From NCBI GenBank assembly GCA_000752215.1, contig CCFG01000010.1:333075-397074 (forward strand): DNA of 64,000 nt, in the 5' to 3' direction. Source of the stretch: a bacterium MS4. GTDB lineage: Bacteria > Bacillota > Clostridia > Oscillospirales > Acutalibacteraceae. A model generated the notes under the pieces. That model ran no database searches, had not been told where the DNA came from, and saw nothing but the letters and a program-made list of their open reading frames with translations. Every line of letters begins with the position of its first letter. The first letter of the stretch is position 1. Positions 44,715-51,320 of the stretch are shown one piece after another. Position numbers and translations under genes: made by a program.

Positions 44715-45431
44715 TTATGCTTTGCGGGAACGGTCGTTGCAGCTGCATTCAGTAACTTTGGGCGGGAAAAACTCGTCGGTCGGAAACTCAATGCGGCGGA
44801 ACATATCGCATGGATTGTCTGATGTAGTGACACATTCTTTTTCCGGGATGCAGAAGTCATACGCAGGAATCAGCATTTGTACATTCCTGACGATTTGGAC
44901 GATTGTAAAAATGCCGAGTGTAACATAAACAGTACGATCGGAAGCAAAGTCGAGCTGCCCCCCGAAATGTCTGCAGATAGAGTCGGGAATCCGGCAGCAG
45001 CTTTCCTTGCAATGCGACTGGCAGTCGCAGATCCTGGCGGACAGGCAAATCGGCTCCGCAATCTGACAGGTTGCTTTAGGGAGCACGTTGCCGCACATAG
45101 AAGATGGACTGTCGATGTCGTCCTGCGTGCAATCGGAACTGAACATTTTTACGTTGCCCTCGCTGCCGTACAAAATTACCCTCTTATTGAATATGGATAC
45201 ACCATTTACAATGCAGGGGTTTGTGGCCAACGGACAGAATACGTCTACGCATACATCGAAGAAAAAGGTCATATCTACCGAATAAAAGCCCCTGTTAAAT
45301 GGTACCGGCTCCAGATCAAGGAACACGGTAATGACATCAGCGCTTCTGAGCCTGACGTTTGTCGCATGCTCAATCAGGTCGTGCTTATCCGGTGGGAAAT
45401 AAACCCTTAAATCTTCAAGGCAATCTTTATC
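44715..45431 (-). CDS. Split Cys-rich, probable spore-surface protein gene: 3' exon-like part
   Basis: 238 codons, read continuously from the core at 45431 to the stop. Upstream an in-frame stop lies inside the element at 45449, and no ATG, GTG or TTG exists until a GTG at 45326 without a ribosome binding site. So this piece cannot be made properly on its own. Its start DKDCLEDLRVYF is the direct continuation of the 34 codons at 49100-48999. The body has PFNRGFYSVDMTFFFDV, VILYGSEGNVKMFSSD, many Cys and a C-terminal IPAYDFCIPEKECVTTSDNP. I recall this pattern from a conserved protein of spore-forming Clostridia; function unproven. Confidence 0.8.
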   Translation of the reverse strand, partial: DKDCLEDLRVYFPPDKHDLIEHATNVRLRSADVITVFLDLEPVPFNRGFYSVDMTFFFDVCVDVFCPLATNPCIVNGVSIFNKRVILYGSEGNVKMFSSDCTQDDIDSPSSMCGNVLPKATCQIAEPICLSARICDCQSHCKESCCRIPDSICRHFGGQLDFASDRTVYVTLGIFTIVQIVRNVQMLIPAYDFCIPEKECVTTSDNPCDMFRRIEFPTDEFFPPKVTECSCNDRSRKA

Positions 45432-45458
45432 AGAAGAGTATACGGGCTATAAGTACAC
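45418..45458. other. Attachment site at the 3'-gene end of the element
   Basis: The core TC is at 45430-45431. The outer side (below 45430) is the coding sequence for KDCLED; the inner side is the arm AGAAGAGTATACGGGCTATA and onward. It is a hybrid site of the attL/attR kind. Confidence 0.75.
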
Positions 45459-45590
45459 TCTGGAGGTCAGGTTCGAGTGCGAAAGCAGGTTTGGTATTTT
45501 ATTTATTCTATTTATTACTATATTCATAATGATATCATCAATTCCAGGATACCCGGCAGGTGCTATGTATCGTTACATGAAGAAATGCGC

Positions 45591-45824
45591 TTATGCAGGC
45601 ATGTTTTTCAATAGGTACTGTTTAGCCGGGCATTCGTCAATACTTTCATAGTCTTTGTATTCGCCGGTATCGGAAATGCCTTCCAGATGAAGGAAGGTGG
45701 GGTGAATCAATTTGTCGTCGATCTGGCTTGCAACAATATGCAGTTCAATTAAGCCCATTCCGTCCTTTTCGATTTCCATAATTTTTTCTTTCAAAAGCTT
45801 GAGATTTACGCTAATTCTTTGCAT
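45591..45824 (-). CDS. Small hypothetical protein (77 aa), element cargo
   Basis: 77 residues, acidic, with no Cys motif or membrane helix: it begins MQRISVNLKLLKEKIMEIEK and ends CPAKQYLLKNMPA. An AAAGGA box lies about 10 bases before the ATG. It is inside the excisable element, on the same strand as the recombinase. Upstream (45851-45860) is the perfect palindrome GTTGCGCAAC, a possible operator. No family was recognised. Confidence 0.6.
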   Translation of the reverse strand: MQRISVNLKLLKEKIMEIEKDGMGLIELHIVASQIDDKLIHPTFLHLEGISDTGEYKDYESIDECPAKQYLLKNMPA

Positions 45825-46078
45825 TTCAAAAACATCCTTTATTTTTATTCGTTGCGCAACATGTTGTAATTTTAGAGGAAATGTTTCAAAATTGCAATAG
45901 CGAAAAAAGTCGCAATTTTAGAAATTTTAAGGAATGAAAAAAAATAGGATAAATAAACAAAATGCAGCGCGATATGATGGATTTTTTATGAATTTTTTGA
46001 TGCTATTTTGTAGAAACAAGACTATTTTGACTTATAAGAAAAATAATATTTGAATGCTTCCTGTCGAAGTAGTTAGAT

Positions 46079-46360
46079 TTATAGTTTGTTTATGCGAATA
46101 TCGTAATACTCAGGATGATTATCAAACCATTTCACAGCGTAGGAGCAGGTAAGACGCGCTTTTCGGTTTTGCTGCCTCAGCAAAGCAGCAGTCGCTTCCA
46201 TCAGTTTGCCGGCAATTCCCTGGCCCCGAAGGGAATCATCCACGAAGGTATGGTCGATATTGACCGTTTGTTCGTCAATGTCAGGGAAGGTGACCTCTGC
46301 AACAATACGGCCGGATTCGTTTTCGGCAAAAATTCGGTTTCGTTCCTGTTTCAATTCCAA
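46079..46360 (-). CDS. Small GNAT-type acetyltransferase (YjdJ/Acetyltransf_CG type)
   Basis: 93 residues of the short GNAT subtype. The acetyl-CoA loop is VDDSLRGQGIAGKLMEAT, preceded by the strand TVNIDHTFV and followed by RKARLTCSYAVKWFDNHPEY, a hallmark of this subfamily. The start is TTG at 46360 with GGAGGG 6 bases upstream. It is carried inside the element just downstream of the recombinase. The target is unknown, and no link with excision is evident. Confidence 0.8.
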   Translation of the reverse strand: MELKQERNRIFAENESGRIVAEVTFPDIDEQTVNIDHTFVDDSLRGQGIAGKLMEATAALLRQQNRKARLTCSYAVKWFDNHPEYYDIRINKL

Positions 46361-46496
46361 TATAAGCCCTCCTTTTTCTTGTAGTATGCCATTTCCAAAG
46401 GCACCTTGTCAATGTGCGGGCCTTATTTTCTGAAGTCTCTTTCCCATTTCGGCAAAGCCGCGTCCGGATGCGTCAAATGCCCGAAAAAAGGGTTGG

Positions 46497-47981
46497 CTAC
46501 GGATAAAACGGTTTCAGATACACCTCCAGTGTGAACTGCGCGGGCCTGGCGCCCTTTTCCTTGCAATAGACGATTCTGTCCACCATCGCTTTTAAGAGAA
46601 GATTTCTTTTTTGCAATGAGGCCGAAGCGTAAGCTTCCAGCACGGTACCGATTCGGTTGCCGGCGATATCGCAGCTGCCGGGATGCCGGGTCATGGCCTT
46701 GTCTCTGATTTCCTCCAGCTTGCTTCTTTTTGCTTTTAAATAGGCCTGACGTGTCAGAAACGTATCCGGGTCGTAAATTCCCTGTTCCAGAAAATCGTGC
46801 AGCTTTTCCATCTGGCCGTCGGTGGTTTTGATTTCCGATTCGAGGACACTGAGCATTTCTCTGCTGCCGGGCTGCCGCATTGCAGAATCCTCCTGTGTGA
46901 TTATGAAACGGTTTATGCTGTGGTTCAGCGTATCCAGCACCGCGTTTTCCACCAGGGGAAGGGAGGAGGATACCATGCAGCCGGGCTTCTGGCAGAGCAG
47001 ATAGGTTCCGCCGCGGCGGGTTACCTGCCGCTGCATCAAAGAGCCGCAGTGAGCGCAGTAGACAAGACCGGCGAGCGGATTTTCCACATTGCCCGTATTT
47101 GCCGGAGGATGGGAGCGGTACGCCGCCGTTTTCTGCGCCTGTTCAAAGAGCTCCCCGTCAATGATGGACGGATGGATTCCCTGTACGACGGTCCATTGGT
47201 CGCGGGGATTTTTTACGGTGATCTGTTTGCTGCCGCCTTTCGCGCCTTTCCGGAACTGCGTTTTCTGGTTCCAGACAATTTTGCCTGTGTAAGTCGGGTT
47301 GTGCAGGATTTTCATGACGGAAGACCTGCCGAACTTTTCGGAACGGTGCGGTTTTGCGCCCATGGCGTTTATCGTGTCGGCGATCTGCTGGCAGCCCATC
47401 CCCTTGTTGACGTACAGGTCGAACATCATCCGCACAAACCGGGCCTCTTCTTCCAGGACCGCAAGCGTCGGCCTCTTGCCGACCGTCGTTTTCACGTATC
47501 CGTAAGGGGCGTTGGCGATGTATCCCCCTTCCGCAATGGTTTTTTGGATTCCCATCTGCATCCGGCGTTTGATTGCTTTCAGCTCCTGCCGGGCCATAAA
47601 GGTTTCAAATTCCGAATAGGTCTCATCCATCTCATTGTTCAGGTCGTACACCTTGCGCGGTGTAATGATTTTTGTGTCCGCGTTTTTCAGCGTCTCCAGA
47701 ATGACCCCCTGGTCGCTCATGGCGCCGCGCCCCAGGCGGTCGATATCCATGCAGAGTACGGCGTCGAATTGACCGTGCTCCACGTCGGCCAGCAGCTGCA
47801 GCATCTGGGGACGGGCGTACAGCGATTCTCCGGAGACCACTTCCTCATATATTTTTACCACAGTCAGATTGCTGTTTGAGGCGAATTCCAGCAGGGTCTC
47901 TCTGTGCCGCTTTAATGTTTCGTCAACCGTGTCGCTCAGCTCTTCCGCACGGCTTTTCCGCAGATAGACGGCTGTATTCAT
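46497..47981 (-). CDS. Large serine site-specific recombinase
   Basis: 494 residues. The resolvase domain (1-145) begins AVYLRKSRAEE with the nucleophilic Ser near residue 10 and has CMDIDRLGRGA. The recombinase domain (about 155-260) includes APYGYVK and SVMKILHNPTYTGKIVWN. A zinc ribbon (YCAHCGSLMQR ... CQKPGC, about 310-340) and a coiled-coil C-terminus complete the standard layout of SpoIVCA/SprA-type integrases. It lies inside the element and is preceded by a sigma-E-type promoter. GGGTGA precedes the ATG. It most likely cuts at the two core sites to excise the element in the mother cell. Confidence 0.95.
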   Translation of the reverse strand: MNTAVYLRKSRAEELSDTVDETLKRHRETLLEFASNSNLTVVKIYEEVVSGESLYARPQMLQLLADVEHGQFDAVLCMDIDRLGRGAMSDQGVILETLKNADTKIITPRKVYDLNNEMDETYSEFETFMARQELKAIKRRMQMGIQKTIAEGGYIANAPYGYVKTTVGKRPTLAVLEEEARFVRMMFDLYVNKGMGCQQIADTINAMGAKPHRSEKFGRSSVMKILHNPTYTGKIVWNQKTQFRKGAKGGSKQITVKNPRDQWTVVQGIHPSIIDGELFEQAQKTAAYRSHPPANTGNVENPLAGLVYCAHCGSLMQRQVTRRGGTYLLCQKPGCMVSSSLPLVENAVLDTLNHSINRFIITQEDSAMRQPGSREMLSVLESEIKTTDGQMEKLHDFLEQGIYDPDTFLTRQAYLKAKRSKLEEIRDKAMTRHPGSCDIAGNRIGTVLEAYASASLQKRNLLLKAMVDRIVYCKEKGARPAQFTLEVYLKPFYP

Positions 47982-48005
47982 TTTATCACCCGCTTTCTCT
48001 TCCTA

Positions 48006-48033
48006 TATTTATGGAAGAGTTCCATGAATATTC
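48006..48033 (-). promoter_or_regulatory. Sigma-E-like promoter of the recombinase
   Basis: On the minus strand GAATATT (48033-48027) matches the sigma-E -35 consensus KMATATT exactly. After 13 bases comes CATAAATA (48013-48006), against consensus CATACAHT. The recombinase ATG is 25 bases farther on. This fits early mother-cell expression. Confidence 0.6.
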
Positions 48034-48034
48034 C

Positions 48035-48064
48035 GGCCTCCGAATCCCAAAGGATTCGGAGGCC
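48035..48064. repeat. Perfect inverted repeat between divergent element genes
   Basis: 13-base arms GGCCTCCGAATCC and GGATTCGGAGGCC around CAAA. It adjoins the -35 box of the recombinase promoter. It may be an operator or a hairpin insulating the two transcripts. Confidence 0.7.
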
Positions 48065-48082
48065 TTTTCCGTTTCTGAATAA

Positions 48083-48104
48083 TTTCGGAATTACCGTTCC
48101 GAAA
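48083..48104. promoter_or_regulatory. Palindromic candidate operator
   Basis: TTTCGGAA, six bases, TTCCGAAA: a perfect 8-base dyad. The TTCGGA half-site recurs in the hairpin at 48035-48064 and at about 48108-48114. It lies upstream of the small-gene cassette. Confidence 0.45.
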
Positions 48105-48163
48105 TCGCTTCGGAGGGAATAGGACAAACACCGGAATTCATATTTTTTACTGAGGTGATGCAT

Positions 48164-48364
48164 ATGCGCGACACAGGAAAACCGGCTGTCACCGTGCATA
48201 TTTTATCGGGAACGGCCGGAGAGATCGCACGCAACAGGGAAAATCTGCGGTATGTAACGGAGCAGATCTGCAGTGAAAAAAACGGGTCTGCCGTGAAAGT
48301 GACCATTGACTGGGACGTGCCGGCAGAAAAAAGCCCTATAAAAGGAAAGGGGAAGTACCCATGA
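48164..48364 (+). CDS. Small element protein A (66 aa)
   Basis: 66 residues beginning MRDTGKPAVTVHILSGTAGE and ending in a basic IKGKGKYP. GAGGTG lies 6 bases before the ATG; an upstream GTG overlaps that box. It is the first gene of a three-gene cassette joined by ATGA overlaps and transcribed away from the recombinase. Size, charge and place make it a candidate recombination directionality factor, but no homology was recognised. Confidence 0.6.
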   Translation: MRDTGKPAVTVHILSGTAGEIARNRENLRYVTEQICSEKNGSAVKVTIDWDVPAEKSPIKGKGKYP

Positions 48365-48495
48365 AATACGAAGTCCTTCAGGGATATATGGCCCTGTGCC
48401 GTTATTACGGATGGAAACCGACGTGGGCCGGACTGAAAGCGTTTAACCGGGGAGAGCGTGCAAAGAGTCTGAAAAAGGGGGAAAGCAAAAAATGA
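48361..48495 (+). CDS. Small element protein B (44 aa)
   Basis: 44 residues, strongly basic: starts MKYEVLQGYMALCRYYGWKP and ends KSLKKGESKK. Its ATG overlaps the stop of gene A by 4 bases, with AAAGGGG 8 bases upstream. It is another candidate DNA-binding excision factor. No family was recognised. Confidence 0.6.
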   Translation: MKYEVLQGYMALCRYYGWKPTWAGLKAFNRGERAKSLKKGESKK

Positions 48496-48644
48496 TCTGC
48501 GCGCCATGTGCAAAATGTAAGAGAGGGGCCGACAACAGGATCTGCCGCCGTTTCTGTTCCGCCTATAAACGTGCTTTTGAACGGAACGTGGAACGGCAGC
48601 TGGATGAAACGCTGTTCCGCCGGCTCGCCAGGATTTCCAAATAA
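48492..48644 (+). CDS. Small element protein C (50 aa), Cys-rich
   Basis: 50 residues with five Cys in the first 22 (MICAPCAKCKRGADNRICRR, then FC), suggesting a small zinc knuckle, followed by a basic helix ending LARISK. The ATG overlaps the stop of gene B by 4 bases. It is the last member of the coupled cassette. Nucleic-acid binding is plausible but unproven. Confidence 0.6.
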   Translation: MICAPCAKCKRGADNRICRRFCSAYKRAFERNVERQLDETLFRRLARISK

Positions 48645-48663
48645 AGCGGGAAGAAAAACAGAA

Positions 48664-48681
48664 CCGCCCCACACGGGGCGG
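48664..48681. terminator. Hairpin terminator between cassette and small minus-strand gene
   Basis: CCGCCCC, ACAC, GGGGCGG. On the minus strand it is followed by TTCTGTTTTTC. Confidence 0.7.
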
Positions 48682-48690
48682 CAGCGTTTC

Positions 48691-48867
48691 CTATTGTTTT
48701 CCCATATACTCTGCAACGCGGTCGTGAAAATGCTCGTAGGAAGTGCTTCCGTTCAGCAGCTTCAGCTGCAGATCATCCGACAGGGAGAAAAAGAAATCCT
48801 TTACCTTTCTGTCCTGCTCAGGCAGATTCGACGGAAACGGGAATTCGTAATATCCTGTATAGTCCAA
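48691..48867 (-). CDS. Small hypothetical protein (58 aa), element cargo
   Basis: 58 residues from a TTG at 48867 with AGAGGTG upstream. It reads DYTGYYEFPFPSNLPEQDRK early and DDLQLKLLNGSTSYEHFHDR later. It is acidic and probably helical at its C-terminus. It lies at the edge of the element next to the 5' gene fragment and ends at a GC hairpin. No family was recognised. Confidence 0.6.
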   Translation of the reverse strand: MDYTGYYEFPFPSNLPEQDRKVKDFFFSLSDDLQLKLLNGSTSYEHFHDRVAEYMGKQ

Positions 48868-48980
48868 GCCAATCACCTCTGGAATAGTGTATGACTATTT
48901 TTCCGAAACATGCAGAATTTTCCTTTTTTATTCCGGAGGGCGATGAAAGAAGGCCGGGCGCTCGGGTCCGTACGTATCAA

Positions 48981-49010
48981 ACGTGTTTACTGTTCTTCAC
49001 TGCATGAATC
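48981..49010. other. Attachment site at the 5'-gene end of the element
   Basis: The core TC is at 48997-48998. The outer side (49000 up) is the coding sequence for VYDSCS; the inner side on the minus strand is AGAACAGTAAACACGTTTGA and onward. It pairs with the site at 45430. Confidence 0.75.
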
Positions 49011-49100
49011 ATATACGCGCAGTCCGTCTATGCATACAGCTTCGTTAAAATTTCCTGTGTTTTGCACATTCGCAGATGTTTCCGTGCTATTTCCATCCAT
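48987..49100 (-). CDS. Split Cys-rich, probable spore-surface protein gene: 5' part
   Basis: The ATG at 49100 has an ideal TAGGAGG box. Thirty-four codons read MDGNSTETSANVQNTGNFNE and then AVCIDGLRVYDSCS. In the present arrangement they run three codons into the element (EEQ) and stop at 48987. After excision the next codons are DKDCLEDLRVYF from 45431, giving a 272-residue protein. The CIDGLRVYDSC lead-in, as I recall it, is the standard N-terminus of the same Clostridial family. The opposite-strand open frame here is spurious. Confidence 0.82.
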   Translation of the reverse strand: MDGNSTETSANVQNTGNFNEAVCIDGLRVYDSCSEEQ

Positions 49101-49147
49101 AAAATAATCCTCCTAACACATTTAGTGAAACCTTTGTTTCTCAATAC

Positions 49148-49174
49148 CATTTTATGGCGGCTGTTTCATTGTGT
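49148..49174 (-). promoter_or_regulatory. Sigma-K-like promoter of the split gene
   Basis: On the minus strand AC (49174-49173), 16 bases, then CATAAAATG (49156-49148), against the sigma-K pattern AC-N16/17-CATAnnnTA. This fits late mother-cell expression after excision. The short consensus makes chance matches possible. Confidence 0.4.
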
Positions 49175-49364
49175 TACAGAAATATTTTCCTATTATAAGT
49201 CAGATTTTTCAAAATCTCGAAAAACTAAACAAATAATATAAAATAATAAAAACATAGTAATATTAATCATTATAATAGAGTAAAAATCTGCAAAAAATAA
49301 GCAATAAATACAAAATTAGCTTATTTCGTCCTGATTAATTCGTCTTTTTATAAAATCTTTTCTA

Positions 49365-49393
49365 TTTATATTTTATTAAGATTCTGTTATAAT
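49365..49393 (+). promoter_or_regulatory. Promoter for pit
   Basis: TTTATA and TATAAT (49388-49393) with a 17-base spacer. The rest of the very AT-rich 347-base gap before pit shows no other feature on this strand. Confidence 0.5.
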
Positions 49394-49467
49394 TGTGTTA
49401 AATGAATGTAAGATGTTAATCAAAGCTAAGAATTCATCCCTCGACAGGACGAAATGAGGTTAATTAC

Positions 49468-50469
49468 ATGTCACTTGCGCTCATGATCGCACTTCTCCTT
49501 GTGTGCGCTTCCATCTTTGTCAATGGCTGGACGGACGCGCCGAATGCAATCGCTACTGTTGTTTCGACCCGAGTGCTTTCCCCGCGGGCAGCCGTTTTAA
49601 TGGCTACGGCGTTTAATCTGGTGGGCATCATGTGCTTCGGCACGGCTGTTGCCAGCACCATTGCCAATCTCGTCAATGTCGGGACCGGCTCCAACCCTTT
49701 GATCGCCATTTGTGCGGCTCAGCTTTCCATAGTAATATGGTCGGTGTCGGCCTGGAAGTTCGGAATCCCCACGAGTGAAAGCCACGCGCTGATTGCCGGG
49801 CTGATGGGTTCCGGAATCGCGTATAACGGCTTTTCCGCCTTTAAGCTGGCCGAGTTTCAGAAGGTGCTGTGGGGAATTGTCATTTCAACGGTCGTCGGCT
49901 TTTTTGCAGCCTATGTTGTCACCAAGGCGATCGGCTTTTTATTCCGCAGGGTCAAGCGTTCCAAAGCGAACCGCTTTTTTTCCCTGGGGCAAATCGCTTC
50001 CGCCGCTTTAATGGCTACGAGTCACGGCGCACAGGACGGTCAGAAATTTATGGGCGTTTTTGTGCTTGTAATTCTTCTTGCAAACAATCAGCCTATTCCG
50101 GCAACGGTACATATTGATATCTGGATTATGCTGCTTTGCTCGCTGGTCATGGCAATCGGCACCTCGATCGGCGGGTACCGCATCATCAAGACCATGGGGA
50201 TCGATATGGTCAAACTGGAAAAATATCAGGGGTTTTCCGCTGAAATCGTGGCGTCTCTCTGTATGCTGGTTACGACAGTGTGCTCCGGAATTCCTCTTTC
50301 CACCACCAACACGAAGGGCACCGCTATGATGGGTGCGGGCGCGGCCAGGCGTTTTTCCGACGTAAACTGGGGAATTGCCAAAGAAATGGTAATGGCGTGG
50401 GTACTGACCTTCCCTGCCTGCCTGATTCTTGGCTATGCGATGACCAAACTGTTTATACTGATCTTTTAG
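49468..50469 (+). CDS. pit: Low-affinity inorganic phosphate transporter, Pit family
   Basis: 333 residues with about ten membrane helices. The two PiT signature blocks are visible: NGWTDAPNAIATVVSTRVLSP near the N-terminus and MATSHGAQDGQKFMGV in the middle. PiT proteins import phosphate, usually as a metal-phosphate complex, with H+ or Na+. The DUF47 gene follows after 68 bases, the usual partner. Confidence 0.93.
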   Translation: MSLALMIALLLVCASIFVNGWTDAPNAIATVVSTRVLSPRAAVLMATAFNLVGIMCFGTAVASTIANLVNVGTGSNPLIAICAAQLSIVIWSVSAWKFGIPTSESHALIAGLMGSGIAYNGFSAFKLAEFQKVLWGIVISTVVGFFAAYVVTKAIGFLFRRVKRSKANRFFSLGQIASAALMATSHGAQDGQKFMGVFVLVILLANNQPIPATVHIDIWIMLLCSLVMAIGTSIGGYRIIKTMGIDMVKLEKYQGFSAEIVASLCMLVTTVCSGIPLSTTNTKGTAMMGAGAARRFSDVNWGIAKEMVMAWVLTFPACLILGYAMTKLFILIF

Positions 50470-50537
50470 AATGGTATAGACGGTATAGAATATGTCTATA
50501 GGAAAGAATCTGTGTATTTGAAGGGTAAGGGAACTAT

Positions 50538-51170
50538 ATGAGTAATTTTTTTGCTAAAGGGCCGGACTACTTCTCATTGTTTGAAAAGGGAATCGGTATT
50601 TCCTGTCACGCTGCAAAAGTGCTTCAAACTTCGTTTACGGATGGGGTGATTGACAAAAAAGAAATCACCCTGCTGAAAGAACTTGAACATGACGGGGACA
50701 AGCACGTTCATTACTGCTCCAACCTGATTGCGGACGCTTTTATCACACCGATCGACCGTTCGGATATGATGGATATGGTCCGCGCGATCGAGTCTATTAC
50801 GGACAGCATCGACGATATCGGGAATCAGATTTATATGATGCATATTTCCGAGGCGAATGAAACGACCGTCAAGCTGGTGGATTTGATCGTCAAAAGCTGC
50901 GAGGGCCTGTGTACTTTAATGGCCGACTTTAAGCAGTTTAAGAAAAATCTGAAGAGTATTAAGCAAATGTCTGTTTATGTTAACCATCTGGAAGAAGAGG
51001 GAGACGCTATTTTCAGCGAAGCAATGAGAGAACTGTTCGATCCGGCAAACAAAATGGAAATGATCGATGTGATCCGGCTCCAGAATCTTTACAATACCAT
51101 GGAGAATTCACTGGATTACTGTGAAGACGTCGCCGACATTGTAGAACAGATTATTATTTCCAATACCTAA
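50538..51170 (+). CDS. DUF47/PhoU-like Pit accessory protein
   Basis: 210 residues, all-helical, of the DUF47 family related to PhoU. Metal-binding style Glu/Asp repeats are visible (LKELEHDGDKHVHYCSNLI, ESITDSIDDIGNQIY, HLEEEGDAIFSEA, ENSLDYCEDVADIVE). Such proteins partner with Pit transporters and probably modulate uptake. Gene order supports this. A terminator follows. Confidence 0.92.
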   Translation: MSNFFAKGPDYFSLFEKGIGISCHAAKVLQTSFTDGVIDKKEITLLKELEHDGDKHVHYCSNLIADAFITPIDRSDMMDMVRAIESITDSIDDIGNQIYMMHISEANETTVKLVDLIVKSCEGLCTLMADFKQFKKNLKSIKQMSVYVNHLEEEGDAIFSEAMRELFDPANKMEMIDVIRLQNLYNTMENSLDYCEDVADIVEQIIISNT

Positions 51171-51187
51171 GTTCATTGCCTTTTTGA

Positions 51188-51215
51188 AGCTCACCTTTCT
51201 GACGGGTGGGCTTTT
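51188..51215 (+). terminator. Terminator of pit-DUF47
   Basis: AGCTCACC pairs with GGGTGGGCT, followed by five T, A, six T. Confidence 0.8.
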
Positions 51216-51251
51216 TATTTTTTGCGGCAAAAAGGGCGGGAAAGTTGCATA

Positions 51252-51280
51252 TTGAACCTCGTCCAATAGTTTGCTATAAT
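51252..51280 (+). promoter_or_regulatory. Promoter of the thyX-tmk transcript
   Basis: TTGAAC (51252-51257) and TATAAT (51275-51280) with a 17-base spacer, 40 bases before thyX. Confidence 0.75.
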
Positions 51281-51320
51281 ACTCTTAATAATGACATCAT
51301 TGTGTAAAAGGGGATTTTTC

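Larger units (their letters stand above)
45430..48998. mobile_element. Skin-like serine-recombinase element interrupting a coat-type gene
   Basis: The unit lies between two copies of the core dinucleotide (TC on the plus strand) at 45430-45431 and 48997-48998, giving 3567 bp per unit. Just inside the cores are inverted arms AGAAGAGTATAC (45432-45443, plus) and AGAACAGTAAAC (48996-48985, minus), 10 of 12 identical. It carries a large serine recombinase, an acetyltransferase and five small genes. Removing one unit joins AGT at 48999 with GATAAAGAT at 45431 and restores a 272-codon frame. No transposase, phage structural or replication gene is present. Compare the sigK skin and spsM elements of spore formers. 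Confidence 0.88.

Noticed and set aside
44715-45326. A complete gene of 203 codons from GTG 45326
   Set aside because: The GTG has no ribosome binding site, and family-like coding sequence continues upstream of it to the core at 45431.
44877-45410. A 177-codon plus-strand frame across the split gene
   Set aside because: It is the opposite strand of the Cys-rich coding part, which shows protein-like sequence and continues across the element junction.
45430-48998. Prophage
   Set aside because: Only a recombinase and small genes are present; no replication, head, tail or lysis genes.
48910-49107. A 65-codon plus-strand frame
   Set aside because: No ribosome binding site; the minus strand carries the well-started 5' part of the split gene.
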